Assembly (NCBI GenBank): GCA_047634635.1 | Contig: JBLIIE010000002.1 | Coordinates: forward strand, 1-64,000 | DNA: 64,000 nucleotides | Direction of reading: 5' to 3' | Source: Granulosicoccus sp047634635 | GTDB taxonomy: Bacteria; Pseudomonadota; Gammaproteobacteria; Granulosicoccales; Granulosicoccaceae | In this document: piece by piece, positions 16,819 through 26,175 of the stretch | Position numbering within the stretch: position 1 is the first letter of the stretch | Layout: every line of letters begins with the position of its first letter | Notes under the pieces: generated by a model | Seen by the model: only the letters and a program-made list of their open reading frames with translations | Database searches by the model: none | Told to the model about the DNA's origin: nothing | Translations under genes and position numbers: made by a program

Positions 16819-18030
16819 CTAGAGCTTTCTAAATACCAAGGAGGCATTAGTACCACCAAATCCAAAACTATTGGACATAACAGTGTCCATCTGTGCGTTG
16901 TCAATTCGAGCACGCACAATAGGAATACCGACAGCAGCAGTGTCTAATTCGCTGATATTCGCAGACTCAGCTATAAAACCTGCCTGTTGCATCAGAAGAC
17001 TATAGATAGCTTCCTGCACTCCAGCAGCTCCCAGTGAGTGCCCTGATAATGACTTGGTTGAACCTATGTGCGGAATATTATCTCCAAACGCCGCCTTCAC
17101 AGCACCGAGCTCTGCGATGTCGCCAACCGGCGTACTAGTGCCATGAGCATTGATATAGTCAATTGGGGTGTCTACGGTTGATTTCGCAAGCCCCATACTA
17201 CGAGCAGCACCTTCTCCCGAAGGCGATACCATGTCATGTCCATCGGAGGTTGCACCATAACCGACAACTTCTGCATAAATAGTGGCACCACGCGCCTTAG
17301 CCACCTCCAATTCTTCTACAACGACCATGCCTCCGCCGCCTGCAATAACAAACCCATCGCGATTCGCATCATAAGCACGCGACGCAATCGCTGGTGTATC
17401 GTTGTACTGAGTAGACAACGCACCCATGGCATCGAAAAGGCAACTCAAAGTCCAGTGCTCCTCCTCCCCACCACCAGCAAACACACGGTCTTGCTTACCC
17501 AACTGTATGAGTTCCAAAGCATTTCCAATGCAATGTGCACTCGTCGAACAAGCGGAAGAAATGGAATAGTTGATTCCCTTGATTTTGAAAGGTGTTGCCA
17601 GACATGCAGAGACAGTGCTGCCCATTGTCTGTGTTACCCGATAAGGCCCTACCCGTCGGATACCTCTGTCGCGCAGAATATCAGCAGCCTCCACCTGGCT
17701 GAAAGATGAACCACCACCGGAACCCGCAATAATCCCTGTTCGGATGTTGGAAACTTCATCTGGCGTAAGGCCAGCATCTTCAATCGCTGATTGCATCGCA
17801 AGGTAAGCATAGGCGGCAGCACCACCCATAAAACGAAATTGCTTACGATCAATAGCTTCTTTTAAGTTCAGATCGGGAGCAGCAGCAACGTGGCTGCGCA
17901 TGCCCATCTCTTTGTAAACTTCACGATAAGTAATGCCCGATCTCGCGTCACGCAATGATTCGGTTACCGATGCTTTGTCATTTCCCAGACACGATTTAAT
18001 GCCGATGCCCGTGATTACCGCTCTACGCAT
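16819..18030 (-). CDS. fabB: Beta-ketoacyl-ACP synthase I
   Basis: A 403-residue condensing enzyme needed to elongate unsaturated acyl chains after FabA. The Cys-His-His triad is visible: Cys in SISSACSTSAHCIGNAL, His in INAHGTSTPVGD and His in GSTKSLSGHSLGAAG, with the C-terminal NSFGFGGTNASLVF. The sequence is closer to FabB than FabF in length and at VITGIGIKSCLGND. It starts nine bases after the fabA stop, so the two are co-transcribed, as is usual in Gammaproteobacteria with the FabA/FabB unsaturated fatty-acid route. Confidence 0.97.
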   Translation of the reverse strand: MRRAVITGIGIKSCLGNDKASVTESLRDARSGITYREVYKEMGMRSHVAAAPDLNLKEAIDRKQFRFMGGAAAYAYLAMQSAIEDAGLTPDEVSNIRTGIIAGSGGGSSFSQVEAADILRDRGIRRVGPYRVTQTMGSTVSACLATPFKIKGINYSISSACSTSAHCIGNALELIQLGKQDRVFAGGGEEEHWTLSCLFDAMGALSTQYNDTPAIASRAYDANRDGFVIAGGGGMVVVEELEVAKARGATIYAEVVGYGATSDGHDMVSPSGEGAARSMGLAKSTVDTPIDYINAHGTSTPVGDIAELGAVKAAFGDNIPHIGSTKSLSGHSLGAAGVQEAIYSLLMQQAGFIAESANISELDTAAVGIPIVRARIDNAQMDTVMSNSFGFGGTNASLVFRKL

Positions 18031-18039
18031 GATAAATAC

Positions 18040-18570
18040 TCAGAAATCTTCTGTGGATGTAAACAGGCCAACGCGAAGATCTTTGGCCGTATAAATTTCA
18101 CGATCATCAACTAGCATCCGACCATCTGCAATCCCCATTACAAGCTTTCGTTCTATGAGGCGCGTTATGGTCAACTCATACCGAACGCGTTTTGCCTTGG
18201 GCAGTACTTGACCAAAAAATTTGACCTCGCCAGAACCCAACGCCCTACCGCGTCCCGGATTGCCTTTCCAACCCAGAAAGAACCCAACCAATTGCCACAT
18301 AGCATCCAGCCCCAAACAACCGGGCATAACCGGATCACCTTTGAAGTGGCAATCAAAAAACCATAAATCGGGAGTGATGTCTAACTCAGCAATAATTTCG
18401 CCTTTACCGGCGGAGCCACCATCTTTGGATATGTGAGTAATTCGGTCGAACATGAGCATGTTAGGTAACGGCAATCGTGCATTGCCCTCACCAAACAAAT
18501 CTCCGTTACCGCAGGCAAGGAGTTCTTCCCGATTAAAGGAATTTCGATCAGATAGATCTGGTGGATTCAT
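18040..18570 (-). CDS. fabA: 3-Hydroxydecanoyl-ACP dehydratase/isomerase
   Basis: A 176-residue hot-dog-fold enzyme that dehydrates 3-hydroxydecanoyl-ACP and isomerises the trans-2 to the cis-3 product, the branch point to unsaturated fatty acids. The active-site His and Asp lie in DCHFKGDPVMPGCLGLDAMW; LPLPNMLMFDRITHI, GRALGSGEVKFFGQVLP and YTAKDLRVGLF also match the family. It heads the fabA-fabB pair and follows the DUF4197 lipoprotein gene after seven bases. I see no clear FabR-type palindrome just upstream. Confidence 0.97.
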   Translation of the reverse strand: MNPPDLSDRNSFNREELLACGNGDLFGEGNARLPLPNMLMFDRITHISKDGGSAGKGEIIAELDITPDLWFFDCHFKGDPVMPGCLGLDAMWQLVGFFLGWKGNPGRGRALGSGEVKFFGQVLPKAKRVRYELTITRLIERKLVMGIADGRMLVDDREIYTAKDLRVGLFTSTEDF

Positions 18571-18577
18571 GGGAAAT

Positions 18578-19324
18578 TTACTCGCTTCCGAAGACGCGCT
18601 GTAGGATTTGAGAAGTACGCTTTAACGGGTTCTCACGAATGGCCTTTTCTTCCTGCGCAAGGTAATAGAAGATGCCATCGGATCCTTCGTCAACAACATG
18701 GCTGGTGAGATCAGCATCCACCTTTGGTGCAAGCGGAATACTATTGTATTTAGACAATAAACTGTTGAAAGACGCCACTGCTCCTACTTTGGCTAATGCG
18801 CTATCGACGATCGGACGCATTTGCTCCTGTAAGCTTGCACCGGTTTTACCACGAAAATATTCAGTCGCAGCATTGTCAGGACCCTGCAAAATCCCTTTCG
18901 CATCGTCAACACTCATATCTTTAATAGCATTAACGAATAGAGCCTTTGCCTTCGGAGTCGCCTCTTCTGCAGCTTCATTAAGCTTAAGCTCCAGATCGTC
19001 AAATGTGCCTTCAAGACCAACTTTTTTGGCTAAATCACGAGCCTTGACTAATGACTTGGGTAACGGAATGCGAATGGCAGGGTCAGCACTGAATCCTTTA
19101 GACGCCCCTAGCTGGCTAACAACGGCGTTGGATCCTGTTATCAAAGCCTCTTTAAGCCCACGCGTAATTTCATCAATACTCAGAGCTCCAGCAGCAGAAC
19201 TAGAGTCGCCAGCCAGCGCTGCTTCGGCAATAGCCTTCAGGTCGTCGAGCTTAGGAGCACCATCTGATGCGCAGGAAGACAGAATTACAGCACTGAAAAG
19301 GACTGCACAGGTTTGTTTAATCAC
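18578..19324 (-). CDS. DUF4197 lipoprotein
   Basis: A 248-residue putative lipoprotein: signal peptide with lipobox LSSC at residues 15-18 (VLFSAVILSSCASDG), then an alpha-helical DUF4197 domain. Recognisable stretches are EITRGLKEALITGSNAVVSQL, IPLPKSLVKARDLAKKVGL, NAIKDMSVDDAKGILQGPDNAATEYFR and DEGSDGIFYYLAQEEKAIRENP. Function is not established. The start is a GTG that overlaps the bioY stop as GTGA, so it is translationally coupled to bioY and sits seven bases before fabA. Confidence 0.88.
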   Translation of the reverse strand: MIKQTCAVLFSAVILSSCASDGAPKLDDLKAIAEAALAGDSSSAAGALSIDEITRGLKEALITGSNAVVSQLGASKGFSADPAIRIPLPKSLVKARDLAKKVGLEGTFDDLELKLNEAAEEATPKAKALFVNAIKDMSVDDAKGILQGPDNAATEYFRGKTGASLQEQMRPIVDSALAKVGAVASFNSLLSKYNSIPLAPKVDADLTSHVVDEGSDGIFYYLAQEEKAIRENPLKRTSQILQRVFGSE

Positions 19325-19932
19325 TTAAATAATTTCCAAAGAGTCGGCATCACTGCCGCTGCGATAAGTATTTTGGCAAGGTCACCCAGCAAGAATGGAG
19401 TCATTCCCCAGGCCAATACTGGTTTGTCCCAACCCACGATACTGCCCAACCAGACAATACCAAAAACATAAATGATTGCGTTGCCAATAATCATTGCTGC
19501 AATGGTTGTCAATACAGATCGATCCCAGCGACGCTCAGCGAGCAGACCAACGACAAATGAGGCAATGACGAAACCGAGTAAGTAACCGCCCGTAGTGCCC
19601 AACATATAGGCCAAACCAATGCCTTTTTCTGGTGTTCCTGCAAACACAGGCAATCCTATTGCACCTTGAGCCAGATAGGCCAAGACAGCAGCTGCGCCCA
19701 GACGTGGCCCTAAAACCATACCCAATGCCAGAACCACAAGCGTTTGCAGTGTCATAGGTACCGGAAAGAAAGGGATAGAGGCTTTTGCAGATAAAGTCAG
19801 CAGAATACTGCCTGCTACAACTGCAACGACGTTTCGGATCCATTTGGAGCTTCCAGTGTCGCTAGCAGGAAGCAATTGTTCCAACAACGTGTTGGTGGGG
19901 GTTAATGACTGGCTAGAGCTGGCAGTAGTCAT
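19321..19932 (-). CDS. bioY: Biotin transporter BioY
   Basis: A 203-residue S-component of a biotin ECF transporter with about six membrane segments. The signature run is SIPFFPVPMTLQTLVVLALG, then LGPRLGAAAVLAYLAQGAIGLPVFAG and GTTGGYLLGFVIASFVVG. It probably imports biotin alone or with ECF energising subunits not present here. The ATG at 19932 has GGAG about 13 bases upstream, a loose spacing. Its neighbourhood fits: accB/accC (biotin-dependent) and fabA/fabB lie in the same 6 kb. No BirA-type palindrome is evident upstream. Confidence 0.94.
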   Translation of the reverse strand: MTTASSSQSLTPTNTLLEQLLPASDTGSSKWIRNVVAVVAGSILLTLSAKASIPFFPVPMTLQTLVVLALGMVLGPRLGAAAVLAYLAQGAIGLPVFAGTPEKGIGLAYMLGTTGGYLLGFVIASFVVGLLAERRWDRSVLTTIAAMIIGNAIIYVFGIVWLGSIVGWDKPVLAWGMTPFLLGDLAKILIAAAVMPTLWKLFK

Positions 19933-19987
19933 ATGGGTAAAGTTCTCCAATTAAGGCAACAAGAAATGGCTGTAGCCCAACAGTATA

Positions 19988-20740
19988 TCAAAGCCCCGAC
20001 CACAGCCCGAGAATTGAAACACCAACCAGGCCCGACCCAATGACTCGATGGAAATATTTCCGGTTTCCACTGAGTAAACGTCGGTGTGCCTGAAGACCAA
20101 GCCAATGACCTAGGGCCACAAGCGGAAATGTGTAGAGCGTCAGCTGCCACTGTAAATCTACCCCTGCCACCATAAACGTGGAGATTTTGCTGATAACCAG
20201 GATTATCCATATAACAAAGAGAGTATCGCGCAGCTGAGATGCCTGCAGATGCCGGGTACTGTAGGCAACTATCAGCGGCGCACCCACCAGCGATACACCG
20301 CTGGCATACCCGCCACCCAATAGACACAAAGCATCCATGTACCAGCTGCGACTGACCATCTGCTTGTCGAGCATATAAACACAGCCATAAAAAAGCGTAG
20401 TGCCATATACAAACACCGACAGTATGCTGCCTGATAGGTTAAGCAAACCAAAAAGACCCACTGCGAAAGGCAGGAATAACAATAGACACAAATGCCGGAC
20501 GTGCTGCCAATTGACATTAGACCAGCGAGTCGAGACGGTCAGTACGGAGAAAAAAAGTAGCTGCCAGCAAATAGCCGGCAAATAAAAGAGTGGATCATTG
20601 TTTATCATCAACAACATTGGTAACGTGAGCGCCGCGCCACCAAAACCCAGACCAGATCGCACAAAACCGCTCCACACAAAACAGATTCCTACGGCGACCC
20701 ATTGCCACGGTGCCATCAGGGTTAACATTGCATCACTCAT
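19988..20740 (-). CDS. TSUP-family (TauE/SafE) membrane exporter
   Basis: A membrane protein of about 250 residues with eight predicted segments. The first repeat carries GFVRSGLGFGGAALTLPMLLM, the second GGYASGVSLVGAPLIVAYS, which is the duplicated TauE/SafE signature; the family exports sulfite or organosulfonates, but the substrate here is unknown. The frame is open further upstream, overlapping the start of the divergent DUF924 gene. I favour the ATG at 20740, with AGAAGA just upstream; the ATG at 20791 has no binding site. It is 55 bases upstream of the bioY start. Confidence 0.85.
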   Translation of the reverse strand: MSDAMLTLMAPWQWVAVGICFVWSGFVRSGLGFGGAALTLPMLLMINNDPLFYLPAICWQLLFFSVLTVSTRWSNVNWQHVRHLCLLLFLPFAVGLFGLLNLSGSILSVFVYGTTLFYGCVYMLDKQMVSRSWYMDALCLLGGGYASGVSLVGAPLIVAYSTRHLQASQLRDTLFVIWIILVISKISTFMVAGVDLQWQLTLYTFPLVALGHWLGLQAHRRLLSGNRKYFHRVIGSGLVGVSILGLWSGL

Positions 20741-20789
20741 GAGTCTTCTATCAAATTCGGGCGCATCTACAAAGTTTAACGGGATTGCC

Positions 20790-21428
20790 ATGGTTTCAGA
20801 TAACATTAAAGAAACAACTGATGTGCTCACGCCTCGGCATGTCCTTGAAACCTGGTTTAAGGATGACAATAGTGGGCGGATGGATCTAGCCCAGCCAAAA
20901 CGTTGGTTTATGGGTGGAGCTGCATTAGATCAAAAACTCAAATCGCTGTATTCACAGACGCTAAAACAAGCAGGTACCAATAAGTTAGATCATTGGTTGG
21001 ACTCCATACAGGGCACACTGGCGCTTATCGTCGTCCTCGATCAGTTCAACCGAAACATAAACCGTGGCACTGCTGCAGCGTTCAAACATGATGCGAAGGC
21101 CGTTGCAGCCAGTAAACATGCCTTGACCATGGGCTACACCGCCCAATTACCTGTTTCGCAGCGAATGTTCTGTTATATGCCGTTTGAGCATGATGAATCA
21201 GCCGAGTCTCAGTCCCAATCAGTTGCTCTGTTTAAACAGCTCAGAGAGGATGCACCCACTACTGAGTATTCAGAATTCGCAGACCGCGCTTTAGCGTCAG
21301 CAATTGAGCACAAGGACATCATCGACAAATTTGGCCGATATCCACACCGCAATGCTGTGTTGGGACGCGCTAGCACGGAGGAGGAATTAGCTTGGCTGGA
21401 TAATGAAAATAAACGTTTCGGTCAGTAG
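20790..21428 (+). CDS. DUF924 family protein
   Basis: A 212-residue helical (TPR-like) protein of the DUF924 family, without established function. Family marks are PRHVLETWFKDD near the N-terminus, WFMGGAALDQKL, ALIVVLDQFNRNINRGT, and RMFCYMPFEHDESAESQSQSV, ending with RYPHRNAVLGRASTEEE. The ATG at 20790 lies in a CCATGG palindrome, so a minus-strand ATG of the divergent exporter frame overlaps it; the preferred exporter start is 20740. Confidence 0.9.
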   Translation: MVSDNIKETTDVLTPRHVLETWFKDDNSGRMDLAQPKRWFMGGAALDQKLKSLYSQTLKQAGTNKLDHWLDSIQGTLALIVVLDQFNRNINRGTAAAFKHDAKAVAASKHALTMGYTAQLPVSQRMFCYMPFEHDESAESQSQSVALFKQLREDAPTTEYSEFADRALASAIEHKDIIDKFGRYPHRNAVLGRASTEEELAWLDNENKRFGQ

Positions 21429-21467
21429 ATACCGTCAAACAAACTTATCGATGGCAGAAAATTATAA

Positions 21468-22043
21468 TTAAGAGATCTCAGCGTAGCAAGGACAACTCAC
21501 CAGATGATCATTTACTAGCCCTGCCGCTTGCATAAAAGCGTAGCAAGTAGTGGGGCCAACAAATGAAAATCCAAGCCGCTTCAGATCCTTACTCATTTGA
21601 GTCGAAACTGGTGTGCTCGAAGGCACATCGCTCAATGCTTTCACGCTATTGTCGATGAACTTGAAGTCAACATAGTTCCAGATGAAATCAGAAAAATCGG
21701 TACCACTAGATTTCAATTCGAGTAGTGCCTGTGCATTTTTTCGTACGGCATACACTTTCTGCCTATGCCGCACAATGGCAGGATCCTGGGAAATTTTATC
21801 CAGCTTGGCGTCTGTGAATTGGGCGATTTCTGCAGGATCAAACGCTGCAAAATTCTTTCGATAGCCTTCACGTTTATTAAGGATAGTTATCCAACTAAGC
21901 CCCGCCTGAGCCCCTTCAAGATTAATCATCTCGAACAGACGCTGGGAATCATGACAAGGCCGGCCCCATTCATTATCATGGTAGCGTATGTACACCTCAC
22001 TACTCTGGCACCAGCCGCAACGTTTGTCCGCTGTCGTATTCAT
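21468..22043 (-). CDS. tag: DNA-3-methyladenine glycosylase I
   Basis: A 191-residue glycosylase that removes 3-methyladenine from DNA. It opens KRCGWCQSSEVYIRYHDNEW, followed by LFEMINLEGAQAGLSWITIL and the helix-hairpin-helix part NRKEGYRKNFAAFDP-like. The end has FVGPTTCYAFMQAAGLVNDH and SCPCY. The zinc-snap ligands (Cys near the N-terminus, His and Cys at the C-terminus) are all visible. It is one of three unrelated DNA glycosylase families in this window, with the AlkA-like gene at 31.1 kb and the YcaQ-like gene at 60.3 kb. Confidence 0.95.
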   Translation of the reverse strand: MNTTADKRCGWCQSSEVYIRYHDNEWGRPCHDSQRLFEMINLEGAQAGLSWITILNKREGYRKNFAAFDPAEIAQFTDAKLDKISQDPAIVRHRQKVYAVRKNAQALLELKSSGTDFSDFIWNYVDFKFIDNSVKALSDVPSSTPVSTQMSKDLKRLGFSFVGPTTCYAFMQAAGLVNDHLVSCPCYAEIS

Positions 22044-22113
22044 TGTAGGTTGTTTTTAGCTGAAAACGTCCAGGCAGCATACTAAATAAACCCATGACTG
22101 ACATCAATGGATA

Positions 22114-24309
22114 CTAACCTTCAGTGCCCGTCCTTGGCTGATCCAGTATTTCACTCGAAATTGAATCCTTTGTAACAGCGCCCTGCACCCCGTAGGGCCA
22201 GCGTTGAAGCCATTCAGTATATTGGTCTGCATTCAAGGGTTTACTGATGAAGTAGCCTTGGGCTATATCGCAACCTTGCGATTTCAGGAATTCAAGCTGT
22301 GCTTCGTCCTCAATACCTTCTGCTACAACCTTCATATTGAAATGTTTGCCTAGAGCAAGCACCGCTTCTACTATGGCAACATCGTCATTATCACTAGATA
22401 CATCAGTTATGAATGCCTTATCAATCTTCAAGGTGTCCACCGGAAATTTCTTCAGATAGGCAAGCGAAGAGTAGCCCGTTCCAAAGTCATCAATGGCCAG
22501 TTTCAATCCATGTTCACTCAGCTGGTGTAATGATCGAATAACTTCTGCCGGATCATTCATGACAGCGCTCTCTGTTATTTCCAGCTCCAGAGTTTCAGGG
22601 TTAATCTCTGTGTCCCTCAACGCCTTGGAAATCATTGGGAGAAGATTTCCGTCGGTAAACTGCACCGCAGATATATTCACCGCCACAGTCAAGCTGGTAT
22701 ACCCCAACGCCTGCAAATCGCGCATCTTGGTACAAGCGTTTCGCAGCACCCATTCACCAAGTTCTATAATCATGCCGGTTTCTTCGGCAATAGGAACGAA
22801 GTCCTCAGGAGATACAAAACCATTCTCAGGGTGATTCCAGCGAACCAAAGCTTCAGCACCTGTGCACTGCTTGGTATGTATATTTATTTTAGGTTGGTAG
22901 AAAACCTCAAACTGATTTTCCTGCAGCGCTATTTTCAAGTCTCGCTCAATACGAATCCGATTAGTAAGATCGCTACGCATTTTTTCAGTAAACAACTGAA
23001 ATTGGCCCTTGCCATTATCTTTGGCTTCTTGTAACGCAACCGTTGCATTACTAACGATTTCCTCACCCAACAACTCATCTTCCTGGCTCACAAGTACATG
23101 GTCCGGAAATCTGGCAATTCCGATAGACACTGCGACTTTAAGCGTAAAACCTAGGTGCTCATAGGGCTCTGCAATCACTGACAAAATACGTTCAGCAATT
23201 TTTTCTGTTGAAGAAACTTCGCAGCTATCCCGTTGCAGCACAACAAACTCATCGCCATCCAGTCGTGCAACAACATCGACACCCGAGATCTGAGTACGCA
23301 GCCTGTTAGCAACTTCCGTAACCATCTTGTCGCCGATTAAATGCCCATATTGATCATTGAAATGTTTGAAATTATCCAGATCGACCAGATATACCGTGAA
23401 CTGCCGATCTTCATTAATTGCACGATGCACAGTCTGATTCAATGCATCCTCGAACATTAGGCGATTAGGAAGATGTGTCAGAGGATCGTGATGGGCAGCA
23501 AACTCAAGGTATTGCTGCTTTACTTTTACCAGTCGTGCAGACTTGCGCTGGCCGTCAATCAGTTTATTAATTTCCCGGGCCAAAGGCTGAAGATCAACAT
23601 TTTCAGGGATCTTTATTGACTCTGGCACTTCGCTCTCACCTTGCTCCCTACTGTCACGCAGTGACTCGATGAGACGTTCCATTGGTAGGGTATAAAATCG
23701 AAAAGTGAATAGCATTGCTATTGCACCAGCCAGGAAGCACGTAAATAATGAGAGGACCAACAGTTTGAGAGCCTGGATTGCTGTATCTGCGACATCTGTC
23801 TGCGTATCAACAAACGCGATTGCGGTCAGAGATTTTGATGGTGTTTCGATATTCCAGCGATTCGGGTGTACGAACCCACGATTCGTCAGTGATTGAATAC
23901 CTATATCGAAACCCAGCGTATTCCCCTCATCAAGCAGAATCATGTCGCTATCACTAAATATAACCAGCCCCACTAACGAATCATCGAAAATGCTGGTAGG
24001 AATCTCTGTAAGTGGTCTCTGTTGTTCCACAATAAAACTGCTAACGGCAGCTTGTTTGGCTGTCATATGCCGGTCGATTGATAGGTGGTAATCGCTATAC
24101 AAGCCGCTCAGGAAAACAAACCATTGGATCGTAAAGAGCACAAGCGCAACAGATCCAGCCAACATTCGCGCTGTCCTGGAGTGAGACATTTGTATCAGTT
24201 CGTGTCGCAGATCCAAAAAATTTTGATCCCTGAGAAATTTTATATCAGCAAGAGACCTTTCCTGCCGTCCATCCACAGTATCGGCACCGCTTACATGCTC
24301 TGAAGACAT
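22114..24309 (-). CDS. GGDEF/EAL membrane protein, probable c-di-GMP phosphodiesterase
   Basis: A 731-residue protein: cytoplasmic N-terminus, membrane segment near 50-70 (LAGSVALVLFTIQWFVFLSG), a periplasmic sensing region, a second segment near 180-205, then GGDEF (about 270-440) and EAL (about 450-700). The cyclase motif reads RLDGDEF instead of RGGDEF, and no RxxD inhibitory site precedes it, so the GGDEF domain may be weak or only GTP-binding. The EAL domain looks complete: GAEALVRWNHP, NISAVQF, LEITESAV, DDFGTGYSSLAYL, DTLKIDKAFI, VVAEGIED and DIAQGYFISKPL. It lies downstream of groEL behind a strong hairpin, so it probably has its own promoter. Confidence 0.93.
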   Translation of the reverse strand: MSSEHVSGADTVDGRQERSLADIKFLRDQNFLDLRHELIQMSHSRTARMLAGSVALVLFTIQWFVFLSGLYSDYHLSIDRHMTAKQAAVSSFIVEQQRPLTEIPTSIFDDSLVGLVIFSDSDMILLDEGNTLGFDIGIQSLTNRGFVHPNRWNIETPSKSLTAIAFVDTQTDVADTAIQALKLLVLSLFTCFLAGAIAMLFTFRFYTLPMERLIESLRDSREQGESEVPESIKIPENVDLQPLAREINKLIDGQRKSARLVKVKQQYLEFAAHHDPLTHLPNRLMFEDALNQTVHRAINEDRQFTVYLVDLDNFKHFNDQYGHLIGDKMVTEVANRLRTQISGVDVVARLDGDEFVVLQRDSCEVSSTEKIAERILSVIAEPYEHLGFTLKVAVSIGIARFPDHVLVSQEDELLGEEIVSNATVALQEAKDNGKGQFQLFTEKMRSDLTNRIRIERDLKIALQENQFEVFYQPKINIHTKQCTGAEALVRWNHPENGFVSPEDFVPIAEETGMIIELGEWVLRNACTKMRDLQALGYTSLTVAVNISAVQFTDGNLLPMISKALRDTEINPETLELEITESAVMNDPAEVIRSLHQLSEHGLKLAIDDFGTGYSSLAYLKKFPVDTLKIDKAFITDVSSDNDDVAIVEAVLALGKHFNMKVVAEGIEDEAQLEFLKSQGCDIAQGYFISKPLNADQYTEWLQRWPYGVQGAVTKDSISSEILDQPRTGTEG

Positions 24310-24329
24310 ATTTTCTGTTTCAGAAACGC

Positions 24330-24355
24330 GAAACCCCCGCTTTGTCGGGGGTTTC
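24330..24355 (-). terminator. Rho-independent terminator-like hairpin after groEL
   Basis: GAAACCCCCG (24330-24339) pairs perfectly with CGGGGGTTTC (24346-24355) across a 6-base loop. It lies between the groEL stop and the start of the GGDEF/EAL gene. The base of the stem supplies T residues on the minus strand and GCGTTTC follows, so it should end groESL transcription. Confidence 0.75.
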
Positions 24356-24412
24356 GGTACTACTGAGTGAGCATTAGCTCACACGATGTTTCAATCCCGA
24401 ATGGGCATTGAA

Positions 24413-26056
24413 TTACATCATGCCGCCCATTCCACCCATTCCGCCCATATCAGGCATGCCACCACCGGCAGCGTCGTCCTTAGGCAGATCAGCGATCATG
24501 CATTCAGTTGTGATCATAAGACCAGCAACAGATGCAGCATTCTGAAGCGCATAACGAGTTACTTTAGTCGGATCAAGAATTCCCAACTCAACCATGTCAC
24601 CGTATTCGCCGTTGGCTGCGTTGTAACCGAAGTTACCTGAACCGTCACGAACCTTTGCAACAACTACTGAAGGCTCGCCACCAGCGTTAGCTACGATCTG
24701 ACGTAAAGGCTCTTCCATCGCACGCTTAAGGATACCGATACCAATATCCTGCTCGTGGTTATCACCTTTGAGTTTTTCAACTGCTGCGATAGCTCGAACC
24801 AATGCAACACCACCACCAGGAACAATGCCTTCTTCAACAGCTGCACGAGTTGCATGCAGTGCATCATCAACACGGTCCTTCTTCTCTTTCATTTCGACTT
24901 CAGTTGCAGCACCAACTTTGATTACTGCTACGCCACCAGCCAGCTTTGCAACTCGCTCTTGAAGCTTCTCTTTGTCGTAATCTGAAGTGGCTTGTTCGAT
25001 TTGAGTACGGATCTGCTCAACCCGAGCGTTAATATCGTCAGAAGAACCAGCACCATCAACAATGATAGTGTTGTCTTTGTCGACAGTTACGCGCTTCGCA
25101 GTACCCAAGTCTTCTAAAGTAATCTTGTCCAGAGACAGGCCTACTTCTTCAGAGATTACCTGGCCACCAGTCAGGATAGCGATATCCTGAAGCATAGCTT
25201 TGCGGCGATCGCCAAAACCAGGCGCCTTGACAGCACAAGTTTTGATGATTCCACGCATGCTGTTGACAACAAGAGTTGCTAACGCTTCGCCTTCAACATC
25301 TTCAGCGATGATCAGTAAGGGCTTACCAGACTTTGCTACAGCTTCAAGAGCTGGAAGCAGGTCACGGATATTGCCAATTTTCTTGTCAAACAACAGCACA
25401 TATGGCTCTTCAAGTTCAGCAGACATTGAGTCTTGGTTGTTGACGAAGTAAGGAGACAGGTAACCACGGTCGAACTGCATGCCTTCAACAACATCTAGCT
25501 CGTTGTCCAATGACTTGCCTTCTTCAACAGTGATGACGCCTTCTTTGCCAACCTTAGCCATTGCTTCTGCAATGATGTTACCGATTGACTCGTCGCTGTT
25601 AGCTGAAATAGAACCAACCTGAGCAACCGCTTTTTCGTCGTTGCACGGCTTGGACATCTTAGCCAGCTCTGCAACTGCTACCACTACAGCCTTGTCGATA
25701 CCACGTTTTAGATCCATAGGGTTCATGCCAGCAGCAACTGACTTCAGGCCTTCGCGAACGATGCTTTGAGCCAAAACAGTCGCTGTTGTAGTTCCATCAC
25801 CAGCGATGTCAGAAGTTTGCGACGCAACTTCCTTCACCATCTGTGCGCCCATGTTCTCGAACTTGTCTTCCAGTTCGATTTCTTTTGCAACAGAAACACC
25901 ATCTTTAGTGACGGTAGGTGCGCCGAACGACTTGTCCAGAACAACGTTGCGGCCCTTGGGACCCAAGGTTACTTTTACGGCATTAGCCAGCACGTCCACG
26001 CCTTTAAGCATGCGCTGACGAGCCGAATCAGAAAAACGGACTTCTTTAGCACTCAT
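24413..26056 (-). CDS. groEL: Chaperonin GroEL (Hsp60)
   Basis: A 547-residue chaperonin subunit forming 14-mer rings that fold proteins with GroES. The N-terminus has VKVTLGPKGRNVVLDKSFGAP and DGVSVAKEIELEDKFENMGA. The ATP site includes VASQTSDIAGDGTTTATVLA; the apical and C-terminal parts include GRGTLLAD-region equivalents, VEEGIVPGGGVALVRA and EYGDMVELGILDPTKVTR. It ends with the Gly-Met tail MGGMGGMGGMM. It follows groES by about 120 bases and shares its CIRCE control. Confidence 0.98.
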   Translation of the reverse strand: MSAKEVRFSDSARQRMLKGVDVLANAVKVTLGPKGRNVVLDKSFGAPTVTKDGVSVAKEIELEDKFENMGAQMVKEVASQTSDIAGDGTTTATVLAQSIVREGLKSVAAGMNPMDLKRGIDKAVVVAVAELAKMSKPCNDEKAVAQVGSISANSDESIGNIIAEAMAKVGKEGVITVEEGKSLDNELDVVEGMQFDRGYLSPYFVNNQDSMSAELEEPYVLLFDKKIGNIRDLLPALEAVAKSGKPLLIIAEDVEGEALATLVVNSMRGIIKTCAVKAPGFGDRRKAMLQDIAILTGGQVISEEVGLSLDKITLEDLGTAKRVTVDKDNTIIVDGAGSSDDINARVEQIRTQIEQATSDYDKEKLQERVAKLAGGVAVIKVGAATEVEMKEKKDRVDDALHATRAAVEEGIVPGGGVALVRAIAAVEKLKGDNHEQDIGIGILKRAMEEPLRQIVANAGGEPSVVVAKVRDGSGNFGYNAANGEYGDMVELGILDPTKVTRYALQNAASVAGLMITTECMIADLPKDDAAGGGMPDMGGMGGMGGMM

Positions 26057-26175
26057 TGAAATGCAATCCTCATAAATTGTTGAATAAACGCCTGCAGGAG
26101 TTGAGAACTCGACTGTAGGCCATAACGGTTAAGGCTGATCACTCACCCAAAGGTCAGTGCCCGGTAAAAAACCAG

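Noticed and set aside
20598..20789. Longer N-terminus for the DUF924 protein
   Set aside because: The extra residues are antisense to the exporter's first membrane segments and do not match the family; the ATG at 20790 gives the usual length.
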